Source of the DNA: Lasioglossum baleicum
Taxonomy: Eukaryota > Arthropoda > Insecta > Hymenoptera > Halictidae
Reading direction: 5' to 3'
DNA: 64,000 bases
Assembly (NCBI RefSeq): GCF_051020765.1
Contig: NC_134944.1
Span: 1,860,001 to 1,924,000, forward strand
The notes under the pieces were generated by a model. The model was not told the DNA's origin. It ran no database searches and worked only from the letters and a program-made list of their open reading frames with translations. Position 1 is the first letter of the stretch. Every line of letters begins with the position of its first letter. Position numbers and translations under genes: made by a program. Of this stretch, positions 1-12,300 are shown one piece after another.

Positions 1-3000
1 AAGCGGCACTCCTCGAACGTCTTTCCAAAGTAAGCGTCCTTACTTTTTCCAATTCTCTCTCAAACTATTTGTCTGTAATGCTTTTTACTGTCTTGTCGCC
101 ATTTTAACCCTATTGAGAAATCAATGAATATTGGTAGTTCATTGCCAGCAATCAGCATTCGTAGTACAAACGAGACAGTCTCGATTGGTTCGTTCATCGT
201 ACAACGTAGTTTTTAACATTTAAACAAACAGATCCATTATTTCATCTTGGTAATCCTTCGATACGTGTCTTTTTGCACGTGCCGCTATTTATTTATGTCG
301 GATCGACGAAAATGTGATTCATTGTATTTTAATTTTCGTTGGAACAATCAATATGTGCTGTTTAGAAAGTTAGTAACGATAACTCCGTTATGGTATTTTA
401 TATACAGTCCATATCCGACGAAGGGGAAAATCCAGATGAATATCTGATCGTACCTTGCGGTGGTACGTGCAAAATCAGCGCCAGAAAAAATAGTGGTTAG
501 TATTGAACTGGAAGCGTAATGCCTTTGGCATTGTGGACGTCGCGTTCATTTTTCTTGTTTGAATTTACAGTGACCGGTACAACCAATTCCGACGAAGCGA
601 CAGAAGTTGTGGAAACCCAGAAAGAAGATGCTACGGACGCGTCGGATGTTCCTGACGTAAAGCCAAAGATGGAAACAAAAGTTTCCACGGAGAAAGAAGC
701 GATTCCACCCAAGTTGGAGGTAAGAGCAACGGATGTATTCGTAAGTATTCTTTGGAGTATTTGACGATCGTGGAACAAGAATCTGACAAACGTTGTACTA
801 GGAATCTCAAGGAGAAGCTCAAAATAACACCAAAATAACGCCAAAAGAGATAGAGTGCAAAGTGGAATCCAAGAGTCAGACGAACAAGGCGGTCGTCGAG
901 ACTACGCAGATCGTTGAAGTGAAAATTGAACCGGAAGCAGCACCAGTGGTGAACGATGTCGCGACCAATGCAGCCTCGACGGTCGAAGCTAATGGCATCG
1001 ACAACGAAGATTCGATAAATTTGACTATCGGCGAAGACGAAGAAAATCTCCTCGCCGAGGAGGTAAAACGATTTCCCCTTTTGCTGATAAGCGAAATGAG
1101 AAAAATGAGCTACCATTTTTGGTGTAACACGTTATTGTTTCTGTTGCAGACCGAGTCTCACGACAGGCACAAAGGTAAGTGTTACGACGCATCGAATCGC
1201 CTAACCTATCTAGCAGTTAAGTAAGAATTAAAGGAATAGACGTAGCAATACTTTTATTTATGATGACACGAGTAAGTTATTCGAAACTACGGCATCAAGA
1301 TCAAGGGACCGTATTTTCTTCGAGCGATACACCTCGTCTATCCAGAACCACGATCGTGCCGAATCCGTCTACAAAGTTGTACGCGCGAAGGCTCTCAACT
1401 TACGCCCGTTCTTCGAACTTCTGAATAAGCACCAGCTGTACATGATGCGATGCGACCATTCTCGGCACATGGACACGGCACGGCACGCAACGATTTAACT
1501 AGAAATTGCGACGGCTCGGCGGTCGACGGTCGACGAGGTTTCATCCAGACTGAAACGCACATCCGCCGTCGTGTTTGCATCGTGGTTGCCGACAATGTAT
1601 ACACAAAGTTTTTCCCATAGTCTATAAGTTAGTTATCGCTAGAGTTTGATATACAGATGCATTAATTCTACCTAACCGCATAGAGCATCGTTGGAGAATC
1701 GTTCTACTTCCAAATTATATGGATTCAAGAAGACTGAAGTGTTTGTCAAGCCACGAATCTTCCCCGTGCATAGCTAATGCTACGACGTCGTTCGTCCCAT
1801 CACCGAGACTCTGACAAATCGATACTTTCGAAGCATAGCAGTCATAGGAGCTACAATCGGAACCATAGACTTCGAAAACAGACGCGCGGTCGCTCGTACT
1901 CGTATAAAATTTCCTGGCATCGGCGTAACACACCGTAGACCCCTCTATAGAACCGTATATAGACTTATCGGGGGAACTAATCGTCGTTCTCCTTCGGTTA
2001 GTCCGCTTTCTATCGCTTCCTCTCTCCCAGATTGGATTCCTCGTCCGACCGTGCGTTCGAGCTTCCAGTATTTTTTGCTCGGAAGAGAATCGGGGTCGGG
2101 TCGCGGGTCGGGTCGAGTTGTGGCAGGCTTCGATTCGTGGTCGCGCTACTAAGGTAACCTTTAGTCGCCTTCCTCACCCCCACCCCCCCCTTTCATCGAG
2201 TAAAAATCGAGAGGAACGAAACGGTAAAAGTAGGGTCACACCGTGGAACGTACCCATTGAGGAGTGAATTTGTGATGTTGCGCGCGATCTTCATCGTAAT
2301 TGAGTGTGTGCACTCTGTTAGTGGCTCGGACGCAGTTCCATGCTGTGGATGCAGGAAATGCAGGCCACTAAGCAGGAGCGTTAGGGAGGGAGAAGAGATC
2401 TGGCCTCGCAGAAAGTGACCATGGTACCTTGATTGTCTCTGCAGATGGAGGAGAGAAGAAGAAAGTCGAAGAGAACAGCAAGAAGGGAGAGTCTAAAGGG
2501 AGCGGTAGAGCAGAAGCCGGCGCCAACAGCAAGGAAGGGACATCGTCAGGCGCGAACATCGGGACGAAGAACAAGCTGGACGGTGGAGACGGAAGCAAGA
2601 GGTTGGTCTCTCATTGCTAAAACAAACAAAAAAAAAACAAAACAAACCGTTCACAGTGTGGTACGACAACGAAATATGCCATCCGAATCCAACTCTATGA
2701 TAGCGATGCTCTCTCTCTCTCTCCTCGGCTGCGCATACGAGTACGAATATCATCAGGATAAGATAACTGTCGGAACGATGGATTTCCCAAGATGAAATTA
2801 TTCGTCAAAGTCGCACGCAAGATTACTTTATTCCATTTTTTTCAATCGCATACACGAAGTTTCTTTCCGCTCAGTACCGTTTTAGGCTGTAATTCCTAAC
2901 TCTGGAAAGTATGTTAAGAAATCGAGAAATTGGCTAGCAAACTTAAAATATCAAAACGAACCAAGTCCCATATATACCGCTCCTATTCGTAAACGACTAT

Positions 3001-3595
3001 TTTCCAAAAGGTGTTACACGCTCTACGATCACGAAGATATTCGTTCTTTAGAAACCAAACCAAATCGAACAAAAAAAAAATATATACAAAACGGCAGCTG
3101 CATCGAACAAGAATACTTAGTAAATCTCGAGGTTAAATTCGACTCTCGGCAAGCGGCTGAGAAGCAATTTTATCGGTGACCGGAGATACAGATGTATCTA
3201 TAAGCGTATCTATGCACAGATACCGATATACCGATACCGATACCGCTACTCTATCTCTCGCGTGTGTGTCGATACCCGTTTCAACTCGACGAGAAGTGCC
3301 CTCCCCGGAAGAATCGCCAAGGAGACGATGATGCTCCCTTTCTGGAAGTCTATTGTGTAGAGGGACACGCAGTACGATCCCGCACGGACAATACTTTTGT
3401 TAACACGCGAGTGAGACGAGAACTGGAACCGCAGAACGCAACGAAAACATGCGTAATAGAAAGATAATAACTAGGAAAAAAAAGATCAAAGTGGTAACGC
3501 TGTCTTGTGTAACAACGATGCATACATAAGTGAACGCCAAAGTGCAATTGATCGTATTTCGTTACTGTTGTTGATGTTAATTGTTGTTGTTGTTG

Positions 3596-3626
<31 letters not shown>

Positions 3627-6600
3627 CTTTTATTATTACTATTACTACCGCTATTATCGCTGCTGCTACTACTACTACTACTACTACTACAACTACTACT
3701 ATTACTGCTACTATTACTGCTACTACTACATACTACCACTACCGCTACTACTATTACCACCACCATCGTTATCATCGTCATCACCATTATCAAACCACTA
3801 TTCACCATCACCATTGTCACTGTCACTGTCAATATCACTATCACTACCACTAGCACTACTACTGCTATTATAATTATCGATTATTAGCATTACTATTGTT
3901 ATTACGATTGCCGAGGACAAGAAAAGTTGCTAGCCAAATTTATATGCTTAACATAGTTACAGAGGTACTTATTGAGCCTCAGAAAAGTCATAGTTTTTAA
4001 AGGCATTACTTCTTCGTTACTTCTTGTACATAAGAATATAAGGAACAGTTTGAACTATTTTGTTGGGCGTAACGAATAAAATCGTTATTTTCAGCACGGA
4101 GTCTAGTAACAAGAACCAAAAAAAGGACGACAAAGGTAACTATCCGAAGCGCGTTCGAAGCGAAACGATCACAGGGAGAAGAATATTCTCCTGATCAGTC
4201 AGGGGCACGGCTCGATCGTCTCTTTTGTTTTCGCAGACAAGAAAAATTGCCAAGTTAGCCCAGTTAACGCAAGCAGCAGAAACTTGTGGGTATCCGGATT
4301 GTCTTCGAGCACTCGTGCGACCGATCTGAAGCAAATATTCTCGAAATACGGAAAGGTGATCGGCGCGAAAGTGGTTACGAACGCGAGGACACCCGGTGCA
4401 AGATGCTACGGATACGTGACCATGTCGACGAGCGAAGACGCCGCGAAATGCATCCAGCATTTGCACAAGACGGAACTGCACGGCCGCGTGATATCCGTCG
4501 AAAAGGTAGGTGCTGCCTTGGAAAAAGGGGAAAACGGGAAAAAACGTGTACGTCTCTAGAGCGATTAGCGATATACCGGTGAATCACCGACGATATTCTT
4601 CGGTTTGCGTTTCAAGGCGAAAGGCGACACGCAGCAAAGCCACATGCGCAAACGGGACACCGCCAACGGAAAGTCCGAGAAGAAGGAGGAAAAGGAGAAA
4701 TTGAAGGATAATCACGAGACAGCCGACCGCAAAGAGAAAGAGGCGAAAAAGGAAAAGAGCGAAGAGAAGGGATCGGAAGCAAGTGAGTGAGATCGAACGA
4801 CGCGGCGCGCGGTGTGTTTCTCTAGGCGAAAAGAGCCTAGGCGAAACGACCATTAAAAGAAACGTTTAAATGTGCGGCAGCGAAAAAGTCGGACGAGAAG
4901 GGCGAGACCGGCGAGAACAAGAAGACGGACGCGCAGGAGAAGAAGGATGAACCTCTGAAGGAGTCGGACTCCCGGTCGACCAAATCGACCAGCAAGAAAC
5001 CTGACAGCGAGCGAGGAAGACGCGACGAGAAGAGGATTCGGTCCTGGGATCATCACCGATCTCACACTCGGTCTCGTAGCCGCGAGCGACGCAGACGCGA
5101 CGACGTGCTCACATTCGCGAAGATCAGGGTAAATGACGCGTGGGATATTTCAGCGATTCGCTTCGATTCGACTCTAGTCGTCTCGACTCGATTCGATTCG
5201 CTGCGTTGCGTTGCGTTGCGGTCTTTTGTCACCGGCATCGCATATTCGTTCGGTTGGCGATCGCGTTACTCACGACTAGTCGGACCTCTGCTTTCAGGAG
5301 GAACGTGAGAGGCAGAGATTGCGCGAGAAAGAGAGAATGCTTCGCGAGGAGGAACGTAGACGGCGAGAGGATATGGAACGGCAAAGGGAGATCGAGCGTC
5401 GACACAGGGAAGAGGCGGCACGATTGGAGAGAGAACGGGAGAAGCTGCGCAGGGAACGCGAGAGGATCGAACAGGAGAAGGCCGAGCTGCTTCGTCTGGA
5501 GCGGGAACGTCAGAAGCTAGAACGGGAGAAGCTGGAACGCGAGAGGCTCGAACTCAAGAGGCAACAAATGCGACTCGAGGAGAGCAGACGCGCGCCTCCT
5601 CCACCCTCGATAAAGCGGTCCTCCAGCGACCGAAGAGACCCGAGAGACATGTACGTGGAGCCGGACAGGAAACGCATAGCCACCGAGCACGGTCGAAGGC
5701 ACACTCCGGACCGGGTGAGCGATCGTCGCAGCGAGATTCTGGATCGCGTCTCGGACAGACGGTTGGACTCGTCACCGCCTGCTCGTTACGAATCCACCAG
5801 GTAAATAATACGGTCTCTGTCGGATCGCAAACGAGACTTTTCGAAACTCGATTCGTTTACAGATCCACCCAAGATCTAGGGCTGAAGAAGGAATTTAAGC
5901 GCAGCAGCGACTTCACTTCGCGAAGCAGCCGTCCAGAAAGCTTCTCCGACGTATCTCGCGGAAGGGAGGTGATCGTCCGCCGAGAGCCGCTCAGTACGAC
6001 CACCTCGTCGATCGATCCTCGACAAGTTAAAGAGAGGTAATTCAGTTTTCACGGTTCTTCCGGCGAACGGCTGTGAAGTTGTTTCGGTTCTCGATCGAGT
6101 CGGCTCGAACTCTGGCGGAATCTGTTCTGTTTTCCAGTAGATACGAGCGACCCAGCACCACCACGTATACTCGCGAGCGCGAAGTTCGTCGCTCCGAGCC
6201 CGAAACCCATAGAAGTTCCAGAGACGGTCATACCCGTTACAGCGAAAGCTTCAAACCCACGGGTTCGACCACGCCGCGTAAGTAGAGATCGTGACGCGCA
6301 CGACGACTCGCGACGATTCCGCTCCAACGCTCTCAGATCGAAATCGAAATCTAAAGTTGATTCTTCGCAGGTGACAGTCGGTACGTGGAGAGCAATCGAA
6401 CCACCAGCAGCTGGCACTCGGGACCGCCGTCCACAAAATCATTCAATTCTGTGCCGAGCAGCGGTACCCGGGATCCTCGAAACGAACCATCCAGCTGGAG
6501 TTCCAGATCGTCGGACAACGTAAACAGGTACGCGCACCCGGTAAAGACTTTCGGCAAAGATCGAATCCGGGAAAACGTACCGATACGATGGACGATCGAT

Positions 6601-6775
6601 CAATTCCAGATGGAGTAATTCGAGCAGCATGGGAAACACGTTGCGCCATCCGGTTCCGCCGACTTACCAGAGCGGTCCCATTCAATCCATGGGATTGACA
6701 GCACCCGGAACAGCGCCGTCGTACGATCGTTTCGATCCGTACAAATCGTCCATGCCGAGCATGAGAAAATACTGA
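1..6775 (+). CDS. Saf-B: SAFB-like RNA/DNA-binding protein (SAP + RRM + coiled coil), 5' end outside the window
   Basis: Scaffold attachment factor B homologue, a nuclear protein that in this family binds AT-rich scaffold DNA through a SAP domain and RNA through an RRM. Proposed exons are 1-29, 408-462, 571-719, 802-1062, 1150-1174, 2445-2601, 4095-4135, 4237-4505, 4617-4782, 4881-5128, 5298-5800, 5863-6036, 6138-6277, 6371-6527 and 6610-6775. They join in phase to 845 residues plus stop TGA. The first two exons encode the end of the SAP domain (AALLERLSK, then DEGENPDEY). Exon 8 is a near-complete RRM beginning NLWVSGLSSSTRATDLKQIF with RNP-like CYGYVTM. Exon 9 on is Lys/Glu-rich, and exon 11 is a long Arg/Glu coiled coil (ERERQRLREKERMLREEERR), typical of SAFB/SLTM. 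The C-terminus is Ser/Arg-rich. The N-terminus and start codon lie upstream. The RRM identification is firm; the small exons 5-7 are the least certain. Confidence 0.9.
1175..2444 (+). other. Intron of the SAFB-like gene, no recognised content
   Basis: This 1.27-kb intron is bounded by the donor GTAAGT at 1175 and an acceptor at 2443-2444. It is moderately GC-rich, with short open frames on both strands that have no splice context or recognisable domains. A C-rich run lies near 2175-2190. I see no gene or mobile element in it. Confidence 0.5.
3561..3910. repeat. Compound trinucleotide/hexanucleotide microsatellite
   Basis: A roughly 350-bp run of pyrimidine-rich triplets. It passes from GTT repeats to ATT, then ACT/GCT, then ACC/ATC and CACTGT units. 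It sits in the large intron (2602-4094) of the SAFB-like gene. The open frames across it (poly-Tyr, Leu, Thr or His) are consequences of the repeat and not genes. Confidence 0.9.
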
Positions 6776-7765
6776 TTTTCTCCGTAACCGATACGGGCTA
6801 CCGTAAACGAGTGACCACACCTGGTTCGGTTCGGTTCGGTTTGTTTCTTGCGCGCGACAACGCGTTCGCGTTCACGAACCTATACCAACACCACCAACCC
6901 TATCTCTATACCTATTCTCATTCTCATCATCATTCGTATTCGTATTCGCATTCGCATTCGCCCGAAACGCGGGGGGGACAGGTTAGTTACGTTTGCGTCG
7001 CATCGAACAATTCCTAAGGCCAAGCACAGAGCGCAGTTTCAACGAGTCTTTGTTGCGACCAGAAGCGCAGCTTTTAAACGTTTGGAAGAATCGCGACACG
7101 CTATCCATTATCGACATTTTTCTTTTCCTTTTTACTTTGATTTCCGAATTTTTTATTTCCGCGCATACGCGACGAAGCGGATAGCCGGCACGAATCGCTA
7201 CGATCCGATCGACATCGCGACACACCGATCAATCTTTGTACAATCGTGATTGAACCGTACGATCGAAAGCAATTCGTTGTAACACCGTAACTTCATTCAA
7301 CCAACGCCAACGATCCTCGTTCGTTTACATCGATGAATATATTCTTGTAGCACGTTAAGGTATATCGCAATTTACAATTTTATCGTGTACCTTTAACCGA
7401 CGATTCTACGTAACCACGCATACACAGACATACCCACGCGTAAATCAGCGCACGCACACACCAACACCGCGCATCCGAAAACATAAACAGACACACACAC
7501 ACAGACTCGATCTTTGTCGCGCCAGCGCTCGTGTGCTCGTGCGCGCGTACATATTCTATAAGAATATGACTGAATTTGTATATTGAATTCCATAAGAATT
7601 GTATATCGAGAGACGTTGAAATCTACATTCGTACGTGAAGATATCACGTACCACGTTTCAGTGTAGCGGCAATTATTACGGTATAAATAAATTTATGGCA
7701 TATTAGTAGCTGTCGTTTCGTAATCTCGTTGTATTCTCCGTTCATTCGCCCGTGCTCTGTCGTTA
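6776..7765 (+). other. 3' UTR and downstream flank of the SAFB-like gene
   Basis: No protein-coding feature follows the TGA at 6773-6775. The stretch holds a TTCGTA/TTCGCA hexamer run at about 6915-6962 and an alternating CA-rich tract near 7440-7505. A plausible polyadenylation signal AATAAA lies at 7686-7691. Short open frames here are in CpG-rich UTR sequence and lack start or splice support. Confidence 0.6.
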
Positions 7766-8540
7766 GGGGTGTGCGGGTACCCGCAATTTCGGGTTCGGGT
7801 CGGGATCCCGAAAGTTTATAAACTTCGGGCACCCGATGGTGTTTTAGAGTTATTTAAATTGAAATATCTCCTAAACTACTAACTTTTCGACATACATGGG
7901 TTGGTACTTTTTTATAACGAATGTCCAGTTGCATCGATTGATGTATTAAAAAAATACCTCATTCCATTTAAAAAAATATCGATGACCTTGAAATCTTGTA
8001 AAAAATGACCTTGAAAATTTTTTCCCTTACACCGTTACATGTGGCCGTTCAAACAGTGTAACTTTGTCGTAAGAGGTTTTTTTGTACAACGAAAAGTAAC
8101 GGAGATAATTAGGTGTTCTATTTCTTCGGACTCCAAGGTGAGGACGGCAGGGTGAGTCCGAAGAAATAGAACACCTAATTATCTCCGCTACTTTTCGTTG
8201 TACAAAAAAACCTCTTCGGACAAAGTTACACTGTTTGAAGGGCCACATAAACGGTGTAAGGGAAAAATTTTCAAGGTCATTTTTTACAAGATTTCAAGGT
8301 CATCGATATTTTTTTAAATGGAATGAGGTATTTTTTAATACATCAATCGATGCAACTGGACATTCGTTATAAAAAAGTACTAACCTATGTATGTCGAAAA
8401 GTTAGTAGTTTAGGAGATATTTCGATTTAAATAACTCTAAAACACCAAGGGGATCCGAAGTTTATAAACTTTCGGGACCCCGACCCGACCCAACCGGACT
8501 GCCATTTCGGGTACCCGAGGCTCGGGTACCCGCACACCCC
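7766..8540. mobile_element. Large fold-back (palindromic) TA-flanked MITE
   Basis: The element starts GGGGTGTGCGGGTACCCG and ends with its reverse complement CGGGTACCCGCACACCCC. It is flanked by TA on both sides (7764-7765 and 8541-8542). The two arms are each about 370 bp and near-identical through the whole element, meeting in a short loop at about 8140-8150. It has no open reading frame of its own. TA duplication suggests mobilisation by a Tc1/mariner-type transposase (inference). Confidence 0.85.
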
Positions 8541-8542
8541 TA

Positions 8543-9362
8543 TCTGTTTGTTTGCTCGGTTTCAATTGGTTTCGTCGATGAACCAAATGAAGCAAAACAA
8601 AAAACGACCTAGGAAAGGTAGACGCGGCTGCAGGAGCGTAGTTGCGATCTCTCGATCGCGCGACCTACGATCCGAAAGTGGAAAGAAAGAGCAACAGGTA
8701 GCAATAACCGATGGGAGGGAACACTTTCCCTTGGTCGAGGCGGCGAGTCAGGGACGATGATCGTCGAGCGAAGAAAGGCGAGATGGAAAAGAAACCGGAG
8801 AGAGTGAGGGAACGAGTCCGTCGAAAGCAAAGTGTGTCGAGGTCTTTCCACGGACAGTCGTCGCACGACCGAGCTTCGGCTCCGAAGCACCCACGGTGTT
8901 GCACGGGTTCCACCTTCGTTCTCTGTTCGTATCTTTCAGATCCGTTCCTCCTTTTCTATCAGGTACGGGCCTCCGCCACCTCTTCGATTGGGTCTCGGTC
9001 TTTTCAGACCTCCCAACTCCCATCGTCCCTCCCTCCTCCCTCCGAAACCTCTCTTCCACTGTCTTTTCCCTCTCTTCTCATCTATTTGGTTTTTCCTGTC
9101 TCTATACCACGCGTCTCTCTTTCTTTCCAATACGCGCGTAACGCACACTCTCGTTTGCTCCTCGACGTACTCTCTGTCCGTCTTTGTCCCGCTGTCGGAG
9201 CTCGATAGACGATGAAGAATTCGACGGTACCGACGCGGACCCAACAACTCTATCGAAATAGTTTGAGGCCGTGCGTCTCCTCGCAGGCATCAGTAGTGGT
9301 AACGGCTAACCATCTGGAATGTCTGTGAATGGGAATCGTTGACGTTTCAACTCTGCTGCAGG
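8543..9362 (+). promoter_or_regulatory. Upstream region / probable 5' UTR of the CLIP protease gene
   Basis: This is a GC- and CpG-rich stretch between the fold-back element and the proposed first coding exon at 9363. It contains pyrimidine-rich runs at 9020-9135 and many spurious open frames on both strands. No domain is recognisable. I infer promoter and untranslated leader from its position; no core promoter motif is convincing. Confidence 0.35.
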
Positions 9363-12300
9363 ATGCTGTCGTCCGTCGCTCTCTTCGGTAAGTTGGCTCT
9401 CGTCGTTGAACGTTCATCGATAGTCGATGTTTCGATAAGCTTCGTTTCCTCGTCCGGACGATATGAAGAAAAACAATTTCAGCTACGGAAACGAAATTTT
9501 TCCGGCAAGACCATTGGAATTGCGCGCGCGAACAATTTTGAAAGGGGCGCTTGTCTCGACGCGCTACCACCGTCACCGTCACCGACCTCTCGAACGCGCT
9601 TTATGCGCTTACCTAGAAACGCAAACGTATGTACGTTCGATCGTTGATCCTTCCGCGAGCCCGCACGATGCGGGCTAAACGATTGCTTTAACGATCGTCT
9701 CCGAAAGCTAGAACGAACGACAAACGTTCGGTGACGTCGGTGAAATCGGTTCTCGCGTGTTTCCAATTCAAATTTCTTCGACGCGATCGGCGCTGTTCTT
9801 GTTATTGTCGGATCGTTCGAGATCCTCCGGTGGCGAAACGACGATGGTCGGGCATGAATCGACGATGAATCAGTGAACGGAAGAAAGAGGCGCGCTTTCT
9901 CGTCTCGGGCAACTTTCACCGTCGATAAAGTTCGTGCGCGTCAACTCATCCTGAAAAGACTTTTCGTTCGGTAACCCTTCGCGCGACTTTTCTTTCTCTT
10001 TCTCTCTCGTTCGCCAAACGAAGACGATCGGAATTGAGTCGGTCCTCTTGAGGGGAGGGGGAGAAAAATCGGTATCGTGGACTCGGTCCTCCGACGCGCG
10101 TCATTGATTGCGTTTCTCGGAAGAGTCGAAAGCTGTCGTCCTCTTCGACGTAAAAACCCCGTATTGTTGCGCAACGATCGTCGGCCGTTGTCGTCGATCC
10201 TTGATCGTTGGACAATTCGATCACTCTATCCGCGAAGGAAAGAAGTAAGGGAACGAATAGTCCAGTCAATGAATGCTCATAAGGGGGGTGTAGAGGGAAA
10301 TGGAAGGAACACAATTTTTAACTTTGCGACTTTGTTTGGACTAGTTAGGAGATAAACATACTAAAAGTTCCTACTCCTAGCAGGTGAGCGGGGCAGGTAG
10401 AAGGTCCCCTTTTTCGGTTTTCCGCTTATATCTCGGAAACTATGTGTCCTAGCGATAAGATCATTCCATACAAAATTGAAGCTAACAAAATGTGCCACAA
10501 AATTGATTGGATTCAGTTTTTCGCTATCTCGCATAGTTTCCAAGATATCCGCGCTCAAAGTTCACTAATTGTGAAAAAGAAGAGCCTTATTTGACTAGCT
10601 AACTCTTGAGCACAATTAGTGAACTTTGAGCGCGGATATCTTGGAAACTATTCGAGATAGCGAAAAACTGAATTCAATCAATTTTGTGGCACATTTTGTC
10701 AGCTTTAATTTTGTATAGAATGATCTTATTGCTAGGACGCATAGTTTCCGAGATATCCGCGCTCAAAGTTCATTAATTGTGAAAAAGAACTCTTCAGCAC
10801 AATTAGTGAACGTAGATATCTGAGCGCGGATATCTCGGAAACTATGCGAGATAGCGAAAAACTGAATTCAATCAATTTTGTGGCACATTTTGTCAGCTTT
10901 AATTTTGTATGGAATGATCTTATTGCTAGGACGCATTGTTTCCGAGATATCCGCGCTCAAAGTTCACTAATCGTGCTCAAGAGTTAGCTAGTCAAATAAG
11001 GCTCTTCTTTTTCACAATTAGTGAACTTTGAGCGCGGATATCTTGGAAACTATGCGAGATAGCGAAAAACTGAATCCAATCAATTTTGTGGCACATTTTG
11101 TTAGCTTCAATTTTGTATGGAATGATCTTATCGCTAGGACACATAGTTTCCGAGATATAAGCGGAAAACCGAAAAAGGGGACCTTCTACGTGTCTCCCTG
11201 CACTCCGCTCACCTCCTAGGAGTCGGGACTTTTAGTATGCTTACCTCCTAACTAGTCCAAACACAGACCCAAAGTTAAAAATTGTGTTCCTTCCATTTCT
11301 CTGTACAACTTTTCGTTGACTGGGCTAGTATAGTAAGGGAACGAAGAGTAAACGGCCGTTCACTCGGCCGATCGAATGTTTCAGAATTTTGCGCGATATG
11401 GAGTTTGCTAACGACTTCCTGGTGCTACAACGACGAAGTAGCGCGATACAATTACCGTAAGTAAGAAACACGTACGCACGGGGTGGATCCGTTTCGTAAA
11501 TCGTAAAACCGATGGACGGGTGAGTGGCGCGCAGTCTTTCTGCAGGCTTCCAACTGATAGAGTACGCCCTCGTGTCCGTGTTTTCAGCAGCGAGATACGG
11601 GATCCCGAACTCGCCGATGTTCGCGGGACCGATCGCGAGGATAGAGCCGTGGCGGCGAACAGTTTTCGATGACCCCCGAAGATCCTCCATCCCCGGAGCT
11701 TTCCGCAGGGAGACCAGAGACCACGGGAAACTGGTCAGGGCAGAGTTTTCGAGGCGCGAGGAGCCAGATCCGTTGATCACGATCAGCGAAACTCTGGGCG
11801 CCTTGAACACCGTCGGCAGCTACATCGTCAACATGACCAGGGGCGTGGAGAATTCGAATTATCCACCGAAGGAATTACCGTCGGCCATATACACCATCTC
11901 GAAGAACATTCTCGGTAGAATAATCCCAATTATCGATGTCGAATATCTAATTCAAAGATGCTTTCGGCGCTACCGTTTCGATCAATTAATAAATATAGCA
12001 ATTTTGCAAGAAATTCAGTTCTTTCCTAACTTTTCTTGTACACGCAAATTTCTACCTTTCAAAAAGGTTCAAAACGGAAATTTAAATTTTTTGCAAAATT
12101 GCTATATTTATTAATTGATCGAAACGGTAGTGCCGAAAGCATCTTTAAATTAGATATTCTCGGTAGATATCTCACGGATGCGTATACGGACGAGATTGCT
12201 TCTTTCTAGGCGTCTCGATTTCGATAACGCATAACGTATCGTTTTTCTTTTCCACGTATTCTTTAGGTCGCAACGTGACGGATAGCATAGCGCCGTTGGT

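Noticed and set aside
3505..3873. Long open frames rich in Tyr, Leu or His
   Set aside because: They are translations of the trinucleotide microsatellite in a SAFB intron.
4853..6639. Minus-strand and alternate-frame ORFs over the SAFB exons
   Set aside because: They are shadows of the Arg/Glu- and Ser-rich plus-strand exons.
8609..10174. Many open frames on both strands upstream of and within intron 1 of the protease
   Set aside because: They lie in CpG-rich UTR or intron DNA where stops are rare. None has a domain or consistent splicing except the short leader exon at 9363.
10361..11219. Recurring open frame starting MSADILETMRDSEKLNPINF (also at 59927-60118)
   Set aside because: It appears only inside MITE family A copies, in both orientations, and ends in their terminal regions. 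It shows repeat homology rather than a protein family.
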